Part shown: piece by piece, positions 19,023-27,343 of the stretch
Position numbering within the stretch: position 1 is the first letter of the stretch
Layout of the letters: the number at the start of each line of letters is the position of its first letter
Assembly (NCBI GenBank): GCA_020628645.1
Contig: JAHDES010000022.1
Coordinates: 30,092-94,091, forward strand
DNA length: 64,000 bases
Direction of reading: 5' to 3'
Source of the DNA: Saprospiraceae bacterium
GTDB lineage: Bacteria > Bacteroidota > Bacteroidia > Chitinophagales > Saprospiraceae
Notes under the pieces: generated by a model
The model's database searches: none
The model's input: only the letters and a program-made list of their open reading frames with translations
Told to the model about the DNA's origin: nothing
Translations under genes and position numbers: made by a program

Positions 19023-21290
19023 ATGAAATACGAACTCATACACGACTCCATCGCAGGGCAAGTATTTGAAAAAGTATCTGCCGAAGAAAAAAAACGACGT
19101 ACCATTACCAATTGGTTGGACAATCGGTATAAGCAACACCTCGCCCAAAGTAATTTCCTCAATCGTCGAGATTTTGAATACATCAAAGATACCTTACCGA
19201 GCATCCGACTCCACAAAGATGTGGAGGATTTTATCAGTGAAAGTCGCCGTAGAATTTGGATTAAAGAGGGTTTAATTGCTTTACTCATCACCGCTATTTT
19301 AGCTTTATTAGTTGGCTTCTTATTGTATATGAATCGTAGCCGACAACAACAAGCTCGTTTATTAGCCGTGAATACTTTCAAAGAAGGGCAAATTATCGCT
19401 AAACAAAATCCATCTAAAGGAATCCAACAAATGAAGGCGGCACAAGCCATCCTTCAAGAACCTATTTATGAAGACATCTTGATTGAAGCCTATCGGAATA
19501 ATGTTTTTGGAACAGCCGACTCGCTTGATCTTCCTATGAATGCCGCTGCTTTTAGTCAAAATGGACACTATTTAGCAGCTTTATCTTCTACAACGAATAA
19601 TGTGTTATTGTATCAATGGCAGCAAAATCAGTATTCTTTAAAAGATTCCCTTTCAGGTATTGATAATACGTCTTATGAGTTGTTGTTTACACCAAAGGAC
19701 AACTATCTTTTTCTAGGCTCAACGGATCGCAAAGCGCATCTATGGGAAGTCAATAATTGGTCAAATCACTTAGAATATCCGAAGGAAACGACAGATGAAC
19801 ATTTTAAAATCAATGCCATTGCCTTTGCCCCTCAAAAAAATCTAATCGCAGCAGTAGATGACCACTATCTAAGAATTTGGGAACAAAATGGCAATCAGTT
19901 AGTCAATACTCGATTTAGCAAATCCATTTCGGCACTTTGTTTTTCTTCTAATGAGAAAGCCTTGTATTTAGGGGATAAATCAGGTCGTCTGGAACGCTTT
20001 GATCTTGAAAATAAATCAACAAAAGAAATTCATACTTTTTCGGAAGAAATCGACCAAATTTTGCCTGCTCCTGATGGCAATTATTTTTATATACAGACTA
20101 ATCAATTGATTTGGGTAGGTTTTGAAAAAGAAGGAATCGAAGAAGAAAATCCTTTTATTGCTTTAGAATATCCCATTACAAAAATGCAATTGGATGCTTC
20201 AGGAAAATTAATGCTCTTGGGCGATACGAATGGACTTATTTATCTCTATCGTACAGATACGGGGCGTTTACTGAATACCTTAAAAGGACATCAACATCCT
20301 ATTGTTGGATTAGCATTTCAAGAGGAACGAAACAGCATTCAATCCATTTCTTCTGATGGCGAAATTCGTACTTGGGAATATCCTCATCATTTGGCAACAT
20401 TAAGTATAAAAAGTGATTTTACACCCCATACAATTCAAGTAGATTCGCACTTTATTTTCACTACTAATTTTATCAATGGTATTCAAGATTACGATCAATT
20501 GGGACATCCAATTGATCTTCCTTATCAACTAAACGGAGAAGGCTATGGAGCAATGGTTTTGAATAAGGAGAATGCTTATGTAGCAGATAATTTAGGGAAG
20601 CTGAATCTACTAAAATGGTCATCCGAAGGAATTGATACCTTGATTCAACTGACATCATTTGAGCAAGAAATACAAACTATTCATTTTATAGCTGCTACCA
20701 ATCAGTTGTTAGTATCGTTTAGGAAAACACCATTTTTGCAAATTTATGATTTAAATAAGAAGCTTAATTCGCCAATAAATGTTCCTTTCAAACCAATAAA
20801 AACTTGGGATACGCATCCACGCCAAGCAGAAATTATTTTACAAAAAGATAAACAAACGGTACTACGATTTTCATTGGCTGAACAAATGACTATAGATCGT
20901 TTTCAAGTTTCAGGTGCTATAAAAAATGTATGGTATTCCTCAGAAGGAAATTTACTATTCCTTTTTACGGAAGAAGGCTTATCTCAAATTAATTTAGCTA
21001 CAAAAGAAGAAATAAGATTACCATCAACGGTAGAATTAAATAAAGCCTTTTGGATCATGCCTATCGAAAATAATACGCATTATTTAGCAATAGCAAGAGA
21101 TGGGAAAGTAGATATTCGAGATGCCCAAACTGGAGACTTAAAACGTGCTTTATTCTTCGATTTTTATGATTTAATGGATCAATTTTCTAGTTTTTCTTAT
21201 GATGAAATATACAATCGTTTGATAATGACCACCACAGATGGGGAGATCCATTTTTGGAAATTAGCACGTCAATCTTTAGACAAATTGTAA
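19023..21290 (+). CDS. Membrane-anchored WD40 beta-propeller protein, C-terminal part of the split nSTAND-WD40 gene
   Basis: 755 residues beginning MKYELIHDSIAGQVFEKVSAEEKKRR, the typical end of a STAND winged-helix domain, so the first Met is unlikely to be a true domain boundary. A single membrane helix (about 80-103; GLIALLITAILALLVGFLLYM) is followed by a helical stretch (KQNPSKGIQQMKAAQAIL). About ten degenerate WD40 repeats follow (from 170: DLPMNAAAFSQNGHYLAALSS, LLGDTNGLIYLYRTDTGRLLNTLKGHQHPIVGLAF, IRTWEYPHH, IHFWKLA). In intact relatives the propeller senses the trigger and the ATPase oligomerises. The 8-bp gap to the previous stop would allow coupled translation if the frameshift is real. 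Confidence 0.85.
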   Translation: MKYELIHDSIAGQVFEKVSAEEKKRRTITNWLDNRYKQHLAQSNFLNRRDFEYIKDTLPSIRLHKDVEDFISESRRRIWIKEGLIALLITAILALLVGFLLYMNRSRQQQARLLAVNTFKEGQIIAKQNPSKGIQQMKAAQAILQEPIYEDILIEAYRNNVFGTADSLDLPMNAAAFSQNGHYLAALSSTTNNVLLYQWQQNQYSLKDSLSGIDNTSYELLFTPKDNYLFLGSTDRKAHLWEVNNWSNHLEYPKETTDEHFKINAIAFAPQKNLIAAVDDHYLRIWEQNGNQLVNTRFSKSISALCFSSNEKALYLGDKSGRLERFDLENKSTKEIHTFSEEIDQILPAPDGNYFYIQTNQLIWVGFEKEGIEEENPFIALEYPITKMQLDASGKLMLLGDTNGLIYLYRTDTGRLLNTLKGHQHPIVGLAFQEERNSIQSISSDGEIRTWEYPHHLATLSIKSDFTPHTIQVDSHFIFTTNFINGIQDYDQLGHPIDLPYQLNGEGYGAMVLNKENAYVADNLGKLNLLKWSSEGIDTLIQLTSFEQEIQTIHFIAATNQLLVSFRKTPFLQIYDLNKKLNSPINVPFKPIKTWDTHPRQAEIILQKDKQTVLRFSLAEQMTIDRFQVSGAIKNVWYSSEGNLLFLFTEEGLSQINLATKEEIRLPSTVELNKAFWIMPIENNTHYLAIARDGKVDIRDAQTGDLKRALFFDFYDLMDQFSSFSYDEIYNRLIMTTTDGEIHFWKLARQSLDKL

Positions 21291-21374
21291 GTTTTCTTTG
21301 GTTCTTTGACAAAAACTGTGATTTTTTTCTCGTTGTCGTCGGCGTCGAGCCTCGACAACGAAGATGGAGGTTTC

Positions 21375-21435
21375 TAGGAGGCGAAGCCACTAAAAATGGC
21401 TATTAAACAGCCATTTTTAGTGGCTTCGCCTCCTA
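21375..21435. repeat. Perfect 27-bp stem hairpin
   Basis: TAGGAGGCGAAGCCACTAAA (start of the left arm, 21375-21401) is perfectly complementary to 21409-21435 around a 7-nt loop ATTAAAC. It lies 84 bp after the WD40 stop. It lacks a T-tract, so it is more likely a REP-type or foldback element than a simple terminator. Confidence 0.8.
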
Positions 21436-21448
21436 TGACCACCTGTAA

Positions 21449-21480
21449 TAATTGCGAGGACTCAACGTCCGACGCAATTA
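21449..21480. repeat. REP-like palindrome R1
   Basis: TAATTGCG and CGCAATTA enclose AGGACTCAACGTCCGA. It resembles the palindromes near 22970, 51439 and 55541, but with a more altered core. Part of the 21291-21657 gap, which otherwise holds an imperfect CCCGACCTTGCAGGTACGGG palindrome (21532-21551) and no gene. Confidence 0.5.
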
Positions 21481-21657
21481 TAATACGCAATTGAATAAGT
21501 GATTTCGTAAATCACACCTTCAACGTATTCCCGACCTTGCAGGTACGGGATTCAGGAAAATGCCGCTTTGAAAAAATCATAAATTATATACGAAAGGATT
21601 TTGTCAAAACGGTATAATAACTCTTTCGACAGGATTTGTCTAAGTTCCTTTTCCTTT

Positions 21658-22848
21658 TTAGTAAAACCCACTAAAGTTATAATTACCACCAGCGATACCA
21701 TCAAAATCACCATCTAAGGGTCGTCCATTTACATCAATAATATCATCCGTCATTTCAATAAAAAATTGAAAGGATGTACCACAATTCATAAACACATCTT
21801 CTACGACTACAAGATTGAAACCTGTATTATCATCTAACCATTCTAAGATGATTTCTCTTGGAGGTTCATCTACATCATTACAACGAAAGAAAATGGATTT
21901 TTGGGGTTCTACAGTTGCTGGATTTAGTGGATATTTAAACTTAAATAAATCAATATGTAAAAAGGCACTATTATCTACATACCAATCACCCAAAATATTT
22001 ACCGTATTGGTAGCTTCATAATTAATAGTTCTCGTATACATCTCGCCAGGAATACCATCATAATTGCCATCTAAGGCTTCATCACCATTATCTCGAATGG
22101 CATCGGTTAGTTCTAATCGTAACTCACAGTTGCAAGATTGATTAATTTGCATACAATAATTACCTGCATTAGAAGTAATTGTTAAAGAAGTATAAGTCTC
22201 GTTCCAAGTCAAAAATCCATTTACCAAAATATATTCATTCAACATGGGACTGAAGAAAAAGAGGGTTTCATTTAGTATAACACTCATGGGGTCTACTGTT
22301 CGATTGAAATCAACAATAATCTCATTATTCCATATTTCTATATCGGCTATACCTTCGTAAATGGTAGGCGAATTCGGATTTTCAATGACCTGAAAACTAG
22401 GAATAAAACAATTGTCAATTGCAAACGCACGATTAAATGCACCTCCTGCACTTCCATCTTGGTCACCATCTAACACCTGTCCATCAGCTGATAAAATAGG
22501 ATTTCCATCAAAGGCTTGTACATCAATGTTAATGGTGCAAGTTTCTACATCCCCACAATCTACATCACAAAAGGGTATAAAAATCGCATTATCTTCTATT
22601 GTTAGTGTAAATAAATTATTTCCATTTTGTGCCGTGATGACGATATTTTCATTAATCTGAATCGACTGTTGGTCAATAGCTGAACTAAAATAAAGAACAA
22701 TCTGATCGCCTTCTATTGCCGTTTCATTAATGATAAAGACATCAGGTAATTCTGTAATAATTTGTTCATGATCTTCACAGGTACAAGCAGCCATTAGAAC
22801 CATGAAAAGAATTAGAATATAATGGTTTAAGAATTTCATATGTTCCAA
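21658..22848 (-). CDS. Ig-like-domain lipoprotein, function unknown
   Basis: A 396-residue lipoprotein: a short signal ends at LMAAC (Cys near 22). The ATG at 22839 (MKFLNHY) is an equally good start. Three similar units each end in a calcium-binding-like motif (LDGDQDGSAGG, LDGNYDGIPG, LDGDFDGIAGG) after strands such as DQIVLYFSSAIDQQSIQ and NEIIVDFNRTVDPMSV. This is the pattern of SbsA-type Ig-like domains (Big_5) found in surface proteins. No enzyme motif is seen. Role in surface structure or adhesion is inferred. The upstream region carries two copies of a 65-bp repeat that may contain its promoter. Confidence 0.7.
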   Translation of the reverse strand: MEHMKFLNHYILILFMVLMAACTCEDHEQIITELPDVFIINETAIEGDQIVLYFSSAIDQQSIQINENIVITAQNGNNLFTLTIEDNAIFIPFCDVDCGDVETCTINIDVQAFDGNPILSADGQVLDGDQDGSAGGAFNRAFAIDNCFIPSFQVIENPNSPTIYEGIADIEIWNNEIIVDFNRTVDPMSVILNETLFFFSPMLNEYILVNGFLTWNETYTSLTITSNAGNYCMQINQSCNCELRLELTDAIRDNGDEALDGNYDGIPGEMYTRTINYEATNTVNILGDWYVDNSAFLHIDLFKFKYPLNPATVEPQKSIFFRCNDVDEPPREIILEWLDDNTGFNLVVVEDVFMNCGTSFQFFIEMTDDIIDVNGRPLDGDFDGIAGGNYNFSGFY

Positions 22849-23012
22849 ATTTTTAGATTCTTATCGTGTGGCCGATTCAAAATCGTCCCACGATTATTAC
22901 AATCATTCATTCATTTGTGTGACCAATAATCAGTCATGAATGGGGTGTTCCAAATTTTTAGATTCTTATTGTGAACCGACTTCAAGTCGTCTTACGATTA
23001 GTTTAATCATCC
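22841..23012. repeat. Tandem pair of about 65-bp repeats with REP-like palindromes (R2, R3)
   Basis: TGTTCCAAATTTTTAGATTC begins both copies (22841 and 22947). Each copy continues through CTTATYGTG to a palindromic CGAYT..AARTCGTC and ACGATTA. The second copy, with CGACTTCAAGTCGTC at 22977-22991, is the better palindrome and matches R4 and R5. The first copy overlaps the start of the lipoprotein gene at 22848. Confidence 0.65.
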
Positions 23013-23046
23013 TTTTTTTTGGATAAATCTTGTGTCGAATTTTTAG

Positions 23047-25083
23047 TTACAAACTAAACAATCGAAATCGAAGAAATACTTCTGTATTGCGTACACTAAA
23101 ACATTTATCAGTTGTATAATAAAAATTAGGATAAAAACGCATTTCACCTTTAATACCTACACTCAAATTATTCAATAAACCTGCTTCCAGACCGACATTT
23201 GTCATAAAACCCATAAAATTATTAGTACTAATGGTTTGATTAAATAATTCTGCATCAGGAGAAGAATTGAAGATACCAAAACCTGTATCTATAGCATCCG
23301 CTAATACGGTTTCTTGAGCATCTACTGTATAATGTACCACATCACTTTCCAAGCTCAAATCCGCAAAGGCAGGTACCGAAAGCCCCGCACTTGCAAACCC
23401 TTTGATAAACCCACCAAATTGATACCCCACGCGCGCCTGCGCTTCTAACATACGCATGGAAATACGTTCGTTTTGTACCCAAAGACCACCATTTGGGGTT
23501 AAATTATTGGTGATGGCAGTAGAATTAGAGCGGCGCATGGTCAAGCTCGTTAAGCCTCCTTCTATTCCCCAACTGATCCCCGTTCCGAGAGGTGTATTAT
23601 CATAGATCAAACCAACAGAAGCTCGTTCCATGAAATTTTGAGCGTCAGCTAAATACACCCCAAAATCATGTGCAGAATTAAGTCCTGTCTTCAGATAAAA
23701 GGCACTTTGACGCCATTTTACCTTTGCTTTATTGGTCGCCATCGCTTCTGCTCCGCGAAAAATAATATCAACTTGTGATTTATTTTTATTAGCTCGTGTT
23801 CCGTCGGTGAGTATACTAAATGATAAGCGTCCTTTGGTCAATTTTTTATTAAAAGGCCCAATCAATTGATGATCTTTGCCAAATAAATCAATATTATGAA
23901 AGGTAAATAAAAGACTATCGGCAGCACTATTCTTTCCTAAAGAAAGGCATTTATTGTTTTCTTTTTGAACGGGAGAACAATGGTAATTCCAAACAAGGTC
24001 TTTATCTACTGCATAGGTGCTGTTTTTATTAGGATCAATTTTAGCAGTAGAGGCATCATGATTTTTAGCTAGAGGAAAACGAACTATTACATCCCTCACA
24101 ATCCCTTCCGCTTCATTTTGAAAATCTATCGTGTAGAATAATTTCTGTTTACGCCCTTTTTTGTAGTAAGCAACTTTTGGAAATACTTCGATTTTATTAG
24201 GATCGTGAACCTCTAATAAATCCATGCTATATTGATGAATATGTTTTTCTGGATCAAAAGTGCCTGATAAAGGTGCCCAAGCCGCCGTAAAACTTAGTTC
24301 CCGTTTCATATCTGCAATATCCGCTAATTCAGGATTAGCTTTTAAACTAAGAAAAATTCGATTTTCTTGACCACGAGATAAACTAGATGTTTTAAAAACT
24401 AAGACATCTACATGTTCATTTTGCAGTTGTTGAATACTACTTTTTGCAGTGGAAGATAAGGCAGGAAATGCGACGCCCATTAAACTACTATTGGCTTTAG
24501 CATACGTACGCGTATCAGCATCTAAATAAGAAAAGGATTCATAAGAAATCTTATCTGGACTATCTCCAATCTCTCCCTTTTTATTATAAAATAAGAACAA
24601 GTAGCCTTCATCAGATGACTTTGCAGAGGGCGGCATTTCATAGTGTAGTACCACTCGAATTTCGTGATCGGCTACCACTTCATATCTGGAATTGGTAACA
24701 ATATTGACATACCGATCATTCATATTATAGGAGGGCGCATTGGTTGGCACACCATTGATGGCGACATTATCTTGATAATACGTAATGGGTTTACTCACTA
24801 CGGTGTAATAGGGCGTTAAACTCGCTCGAACATTGTAAATGCCTGATTCACTATAGGTATAATCTACACTAGATTTTTCGGTCATTTTATAATGCCCATC
24901 ACCAAATTCCCAGAAATAATTTCCCCAAATGGCTTTAGGATTTCCTTCTAAGGCTGGGATGTCATTAAGTAATATAAACCCGTTATTTACAGTGATATTA
25001 TTGAGTGTGTCTTGAGCAGAAAGCCTAAAAGAGATTAGGCATAGCAAAAAAAAGTAGGTGTATAAACGGAGGCATTTGTTCAT
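23047..25083 (-). CDS. PKD-domain and outer-membrane beta-barrel-like surface protein
   Basis: 678 residues. The signal peptide (1-24) ends at LSAQ. A PKD-like domain (about 50-110; NYFWEFGDGHYKMTEKSSVDYTY) comes first. The middle (about 285-420; DLLEVHDPNKIEVFPKVAY, KLFYTIDFQNEAEGIVRDVIVRFPL) resembles the DUF7619-type repeat domain, where a DPND motif and TYTIxFQN strand are usual. The C-terminal third has strands typical of an outer-membrane barrel (AGLSVPAFADLSLESDVVHY, SVGIKGEMRFYPNFYY, EVFLRFRLFSL) and ends in an aromatic-rich residue pattern. No T9SS tail is visible. Probably outer membrane; function unknown. Confidence 0.65.
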   Translation of the reverse strand: MNKCLRLYTYFFLLCLISFRLSAQDTLNNITVNNGFILLNDIPALEGNPKAIWGNYFWEFGDGHYKMTEKSSVDYTYSESGIYNVRASLTPYYTVVSKPITYYQDNVAINGVPTNAPSYNMNDRYVNIVTNSRYEVVADHEIRVVLHYEMPPSAKSSDEGYLFLFYNKKGEIGDSPDKISYESFSYLDADTRTYAKANSSLMGVAFPALSSTAKSSIQQLQNEHVDVLVFKTSSLSRGQENRIFLSLKANPELADIADMKRELSFTAAWAPLSGTFDPEKHIHQYSMDLLEVHDPNKIEVFPKVAYYKKGRKQKLFYTIDFQNEAEGIVRDVIVRFPLAKNHDASTAKIDPNKNSTYAVDKDLVWNYHCSPVQKENNKCLSLGKNSAADSLLFTFHNIDLFGKDHQLIGPFNKKLTKGRLSFSILTDGTRANKNKSQVDIIFRGAEAMATNKAKVKWRQSAFYLKTGLNSAHDFGVYLADAQNFMERASVGLIYDNTPLGTGISWGIEGGLTSLTMRRSNSTAITNNLTPNGGLWVQNERISMRMLEAQARVGYQFGGFIKGFASAGLSVPAFADLSLESDVVHYTVDAQETVLADAIDTGFGIFNSSPDAELFNQTISTNNFMGFMTNVGLEAGLLNNLSVGIKGEMRFYPNFYYTTDKCFSVRNTEVFLRFRLFSL

Positions 25084-25150
25084 ATCATTTGGAATTTTAT
25101 GTCGAATGATCCAATTTTATCGGATTGGGGATGGCATCTATATCAACTAA

Positions 25151-25283
25151 TTTAAAACCATACAAAATTAACAATGATTGAAGACAAGGGAATAAATTCC
25201 CTTGGACTATGATGATCCAATATGGTTTTAACCCCTTGCTAAACTTAATTTTGAAGTTTTATTTGTTTTTGTATGGTTTCAAA
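25151..25283. mobile_element. Small inverted-repeat element E3 (133 bp) with 9-bp direct repeats
   Basis: TTTAAAACCATACAAAA (25151-25167) is inverted at 25267-25283 with one mismatch. ATCAACTAA stands directly outside at 25142-25150 and 25284-25292. Inside are CAAGGGAAT-AA-ATTCCCTTG and GGTTTTAACCCCTTGC, shared in modified form with E1 and E2. The terminal repeat sequence is unrelated to those of E1 and E2. It is non-coding and fills most of the 25084-25425 gap; the rest of that gap shows no gene. Confidence 0.8.
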
Positions 25284-25425
25284 ATCAACTAAAAGAGTTA
25301 CTTCTCAAAATAGAAAAAAAAGACTACTTTTTAGAATGCTAACAATCATTTTTTGAAAACACAAGCGGTTTTCTACTTTTTAATGCCTGTTTAATGAGAA
25401 AACGTTACCTTGAAATGGAAAGAAA

Positions 25426-25599
25426 TTAGTGGGTAAGAATACGATTGATCCCTAAAAGAATCATTAATAAGACGACTACAGCTATTGCAATGATGAAAGG
25501 GGCATCATCATTTCCTGCCAAAGAATCCATGAATTTATTTCCCATAAATCCAATAAAAGCAGTTAGCAATACAAATCCCATAATTCGTTTAAAGAGCAT
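25426..25599 (-). CDS. Small two-helix membrane protein
   Basis: 57 residues if started at the ATG at 25599 (MLFKRIMGFVLLTAFIGFMG); the longer upstream reading (to 25680) overlaps the preceding gene and lacks protein character. Two hydrophobic segments (about 5-22 and 33-52; PFIIAIAVVVLLMILLGINR) are separated by a short DSLAGNDDA loop. No recognisable family. It lies 77 bp downstream of the DUF547 gene on the same strand and may be cotranscribed. Confidence 0.55.
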   Translation of the reverse strand: MLFKRIMGFVLLTAFIGFMGNKFMDSLAGNDDAPFIIAIAVVVLLMILLGINRILTH

Positions 25600-25676
25600 A
25601 ATTGATAGTTGGTATTTAATCTTCTTTGTTGCGAAAAATGTACCAATGTTTTTTGAAAAATGTACAAAAGTAAAGG

Positions 25677-26441
25677 TCACTCATTCAAATTCCAATCATA
25701 ATCTAAATAGGATATTTTAGCATTTGAATCAATTTTAATATCGGAATATTGATTGATAAATTTTAGGACAGAATTATCTCCTTTTTTAAAATCAAAACGA
25801 TACCAAGAAAAGATTTTCGATAGTTTTGGATCATTTGTGGAGATTTGATTTTTTATTGTGTTTCTAAGAAAATATTGGGTTTGATCCGTCAATTGTTCCT
25901 CTAGACGATCTGCAAAAAATGCTTCCGTACGCAAACGAGGACAAGAAATAGAGGCACAATTCAACGCAAAATGAATTCTAGGTTCTTCAAATTCTTCTCG
26001 AATAATGCCGTGTTCGATATTATTGAGATCATAGGTTCTTCCTTCAATTTGAATGAATTTAATATCCCAAACAGAATTGACAAAAGGAATTCCACTTTTA
26101 ATATCTCGGATACTTTTGACAGGATAATGATCTATCACCAATTTTACTGTAAAGGCATTATAAGCATTAATCCAATAGGCTAATTGTTCGTCTTTTGACC
26201 AATTCTTATCATTTGGATGATTATTTTGTAATTGACTCAAATAACGATTTAGTTGAACACTATCCCGTTGAAAACCCTTGTAGTCAACTGCGCCTGTTTC
26301 TGTCACATGTTTTTTGACTAATTCATCCCAAATGGTATGCGCGATAGGGGAGGAGTTGGATGAAAATTCTTTCACCCCACAAGCACTACTCATAATTAAT
26401 CCCAAACATAAAAGCAAAAAATAAAAATGATTCATACTCAA
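25677..26441 (-). CDS. DUF547 lipoprotein
   Basis: 254 residues with a lipobox (SSAC, Cys near 21), so probably membrane anchored in the periplasm. The body is a DUF547 domain: DEQLAYWINAYNAFTVKLVIDHYPV, then SVWDIKFIQIEGRTYDLNNIEHGIIR, then RIHFALNCASISCPRLRTEAF. In this family the conserved Asn, His and Cys residues suggest a papain-like or transglutaminase-like fold, but no activity is established. It is followed by the small membrane protein at 25599 and has a divergent neighbour, the alpha/beta hydrolase at 26537. Confidence 0.88.
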   Translation of the reverse strand: MSMNHFYFLLLCLGLIMSSACGVKEFSSNSSPIAHTIWDELVKKHVTETGAVDYKGFQRDSVQLNRYLSQLQNNHPNDKNWSKDEQLAYWINAYNAFTVKLVIDHYPVKSIRDIKSGIPFVNSVWDIKFIQIEGRTYDLNNIEHGIIREEFEEPRIHFALNCASISCPRLRTEAFFADRLEEQLTDQTQYFLRNTIKNQISTNDPKLSKIFSWYRFDFKKGDNSVLKFINQYSDIKIDSNAKISYLDYDWNLNE

Positions 26442-26478
26442 GAAAACGACAGCTCGATAAGGATGTTCATCATTTGTT

Positions 26479-26486
26479 CAAAAATA
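26479..26486 (-). promoter_or_regulatory. Candidate -7 element (TATTTTTG) of the DUF547 gene
   Basis: The minus strand reads TATTTTTG, matching TAnnTTTG, 38 bp before the start codon at 26441. No clear TTG lies at -33. Confidence 0.4.
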
Positions 26487-26536
26487 CGTATCATTGTCTT
26501 TACAGCGACCTAGCATGACTAAATTGATTTAACCCA

Positions 26537-27340
26537 ATGCAGCAATTCTCTTTTTATTCCTTTCAAAAGCATAAGATCCATTACACTAGTTTTGGTAAGG
26601 GAAAAGAGGTGTTAATTGCTTTTCATGGATTTGCAGATCGTTCGGAGGTGTTTTTAAAATTAGAAAAAAGCATTTCTTCAACATATCGAGTAATTGCGAT
26701 AGATGTACCTTTTCATGGGAAGACAAAATGGAATACGGAAAGTTATAACGAGCAAGATTTAATTGAACTGGTACAATTCATTTTAGAAAAAGAAAATATC
26801 CAAGAATTTTCTATGATGGGGCATAGTATGGGGGCGCGTTTAGTATTGGTATTAGCCGCTGCTTTTCAAAAACAAATTAATCAATTGTATTTATTAGCTC
26901 CAGATGGATTACGATCTAAATGGCTATTTAATATGAATTTAGTGCCTGTTTTCATCCGTCGATGGCTTTCCCGTCGTACTGCTCACCCTACTCGTTTGAT
27001 TCAATTAACGGAAAAATTATATCAGTGGAAACTTATTCCTACTATTGCTCATCAATTTGTGACGATTCATCTTGCCAATCCACGACGAAGAAAACGGCTA
27101 CTGTATACGTGGCTTTCTCTGGCAAATTTTATGACTTTTCCACCTCGTTTAAAAAAGGAATTGGTAAAGGCAAGCTATACTACTTATCTCATTTTTGGAA
27201 AACACGATCAAATTATCAAAGCTAAAATTGGAAGAAGGTATGAAAAATTAGCACCCGCTGTTCAAGTACATTATATTGAAACAGGGCATCGGATGTTTGG
27301 GGACATTTTAGATGAAAAACTACAAGAAATCGTATCTTAA
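26537..27340 (+). CDS. Alpha/beta hydrolase
   Basis: 267 residues, no signal peptide. AFHGFADRSEVF supplies the oxyanion loop. MGHSMGARL (Ser near 96) is the nucleophile elbow, YLIFGKHDQII (near 228) holds the acid Asp, and ETGHRMFGD (near 251) the catalytic His. The layout (cap helices with FNMNLVPVFIRRWLSRR) is that of small-molecule esterases or haloalkane-type hydrolases; no substrate is evident. It is divergent from the DUF547 gene and convergent with the GNAT gene, whose stop codon is 4 bp away. Confidence 0.9.
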   Translation: MQQFSFYSFQKHKIHYTSFGKGKEVLIAFHGFADRSEVFLKLEKSISSTYRVIAIDVPFHGKTKWNTESYNEQDLIELVQFILEKENIQEFSMMGHSMGARLVLVLAAAFQKQINQLYLLAPDGLRSKWLFNMNLVPVFIRRWLSRRTAHPTRLIQLTEKLYQWKLIPTIAHQFVTIHLANPRRRKRLLYTWLSLANFMTFPPRLKKELVKASYTTYLIFGKHDQIIKAKIGRRYEKLAPAVQVHYIETGHRMFGDILDEKLQEIVS

Positions 27341-27343
27341 AAT

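Noticed and set aside
18998..19450. 150-codon antisense ORF over the STAND/WD40 junction
   Set aside because: Shadow of the WD40 gene's N-terminal region; no protein character of its own.
25600..25680. Longer N-terminus of the two-helix membrane protein
   Set aside because: The 27 extra residues run into the preceding gene's stop and lack signal or domain character.
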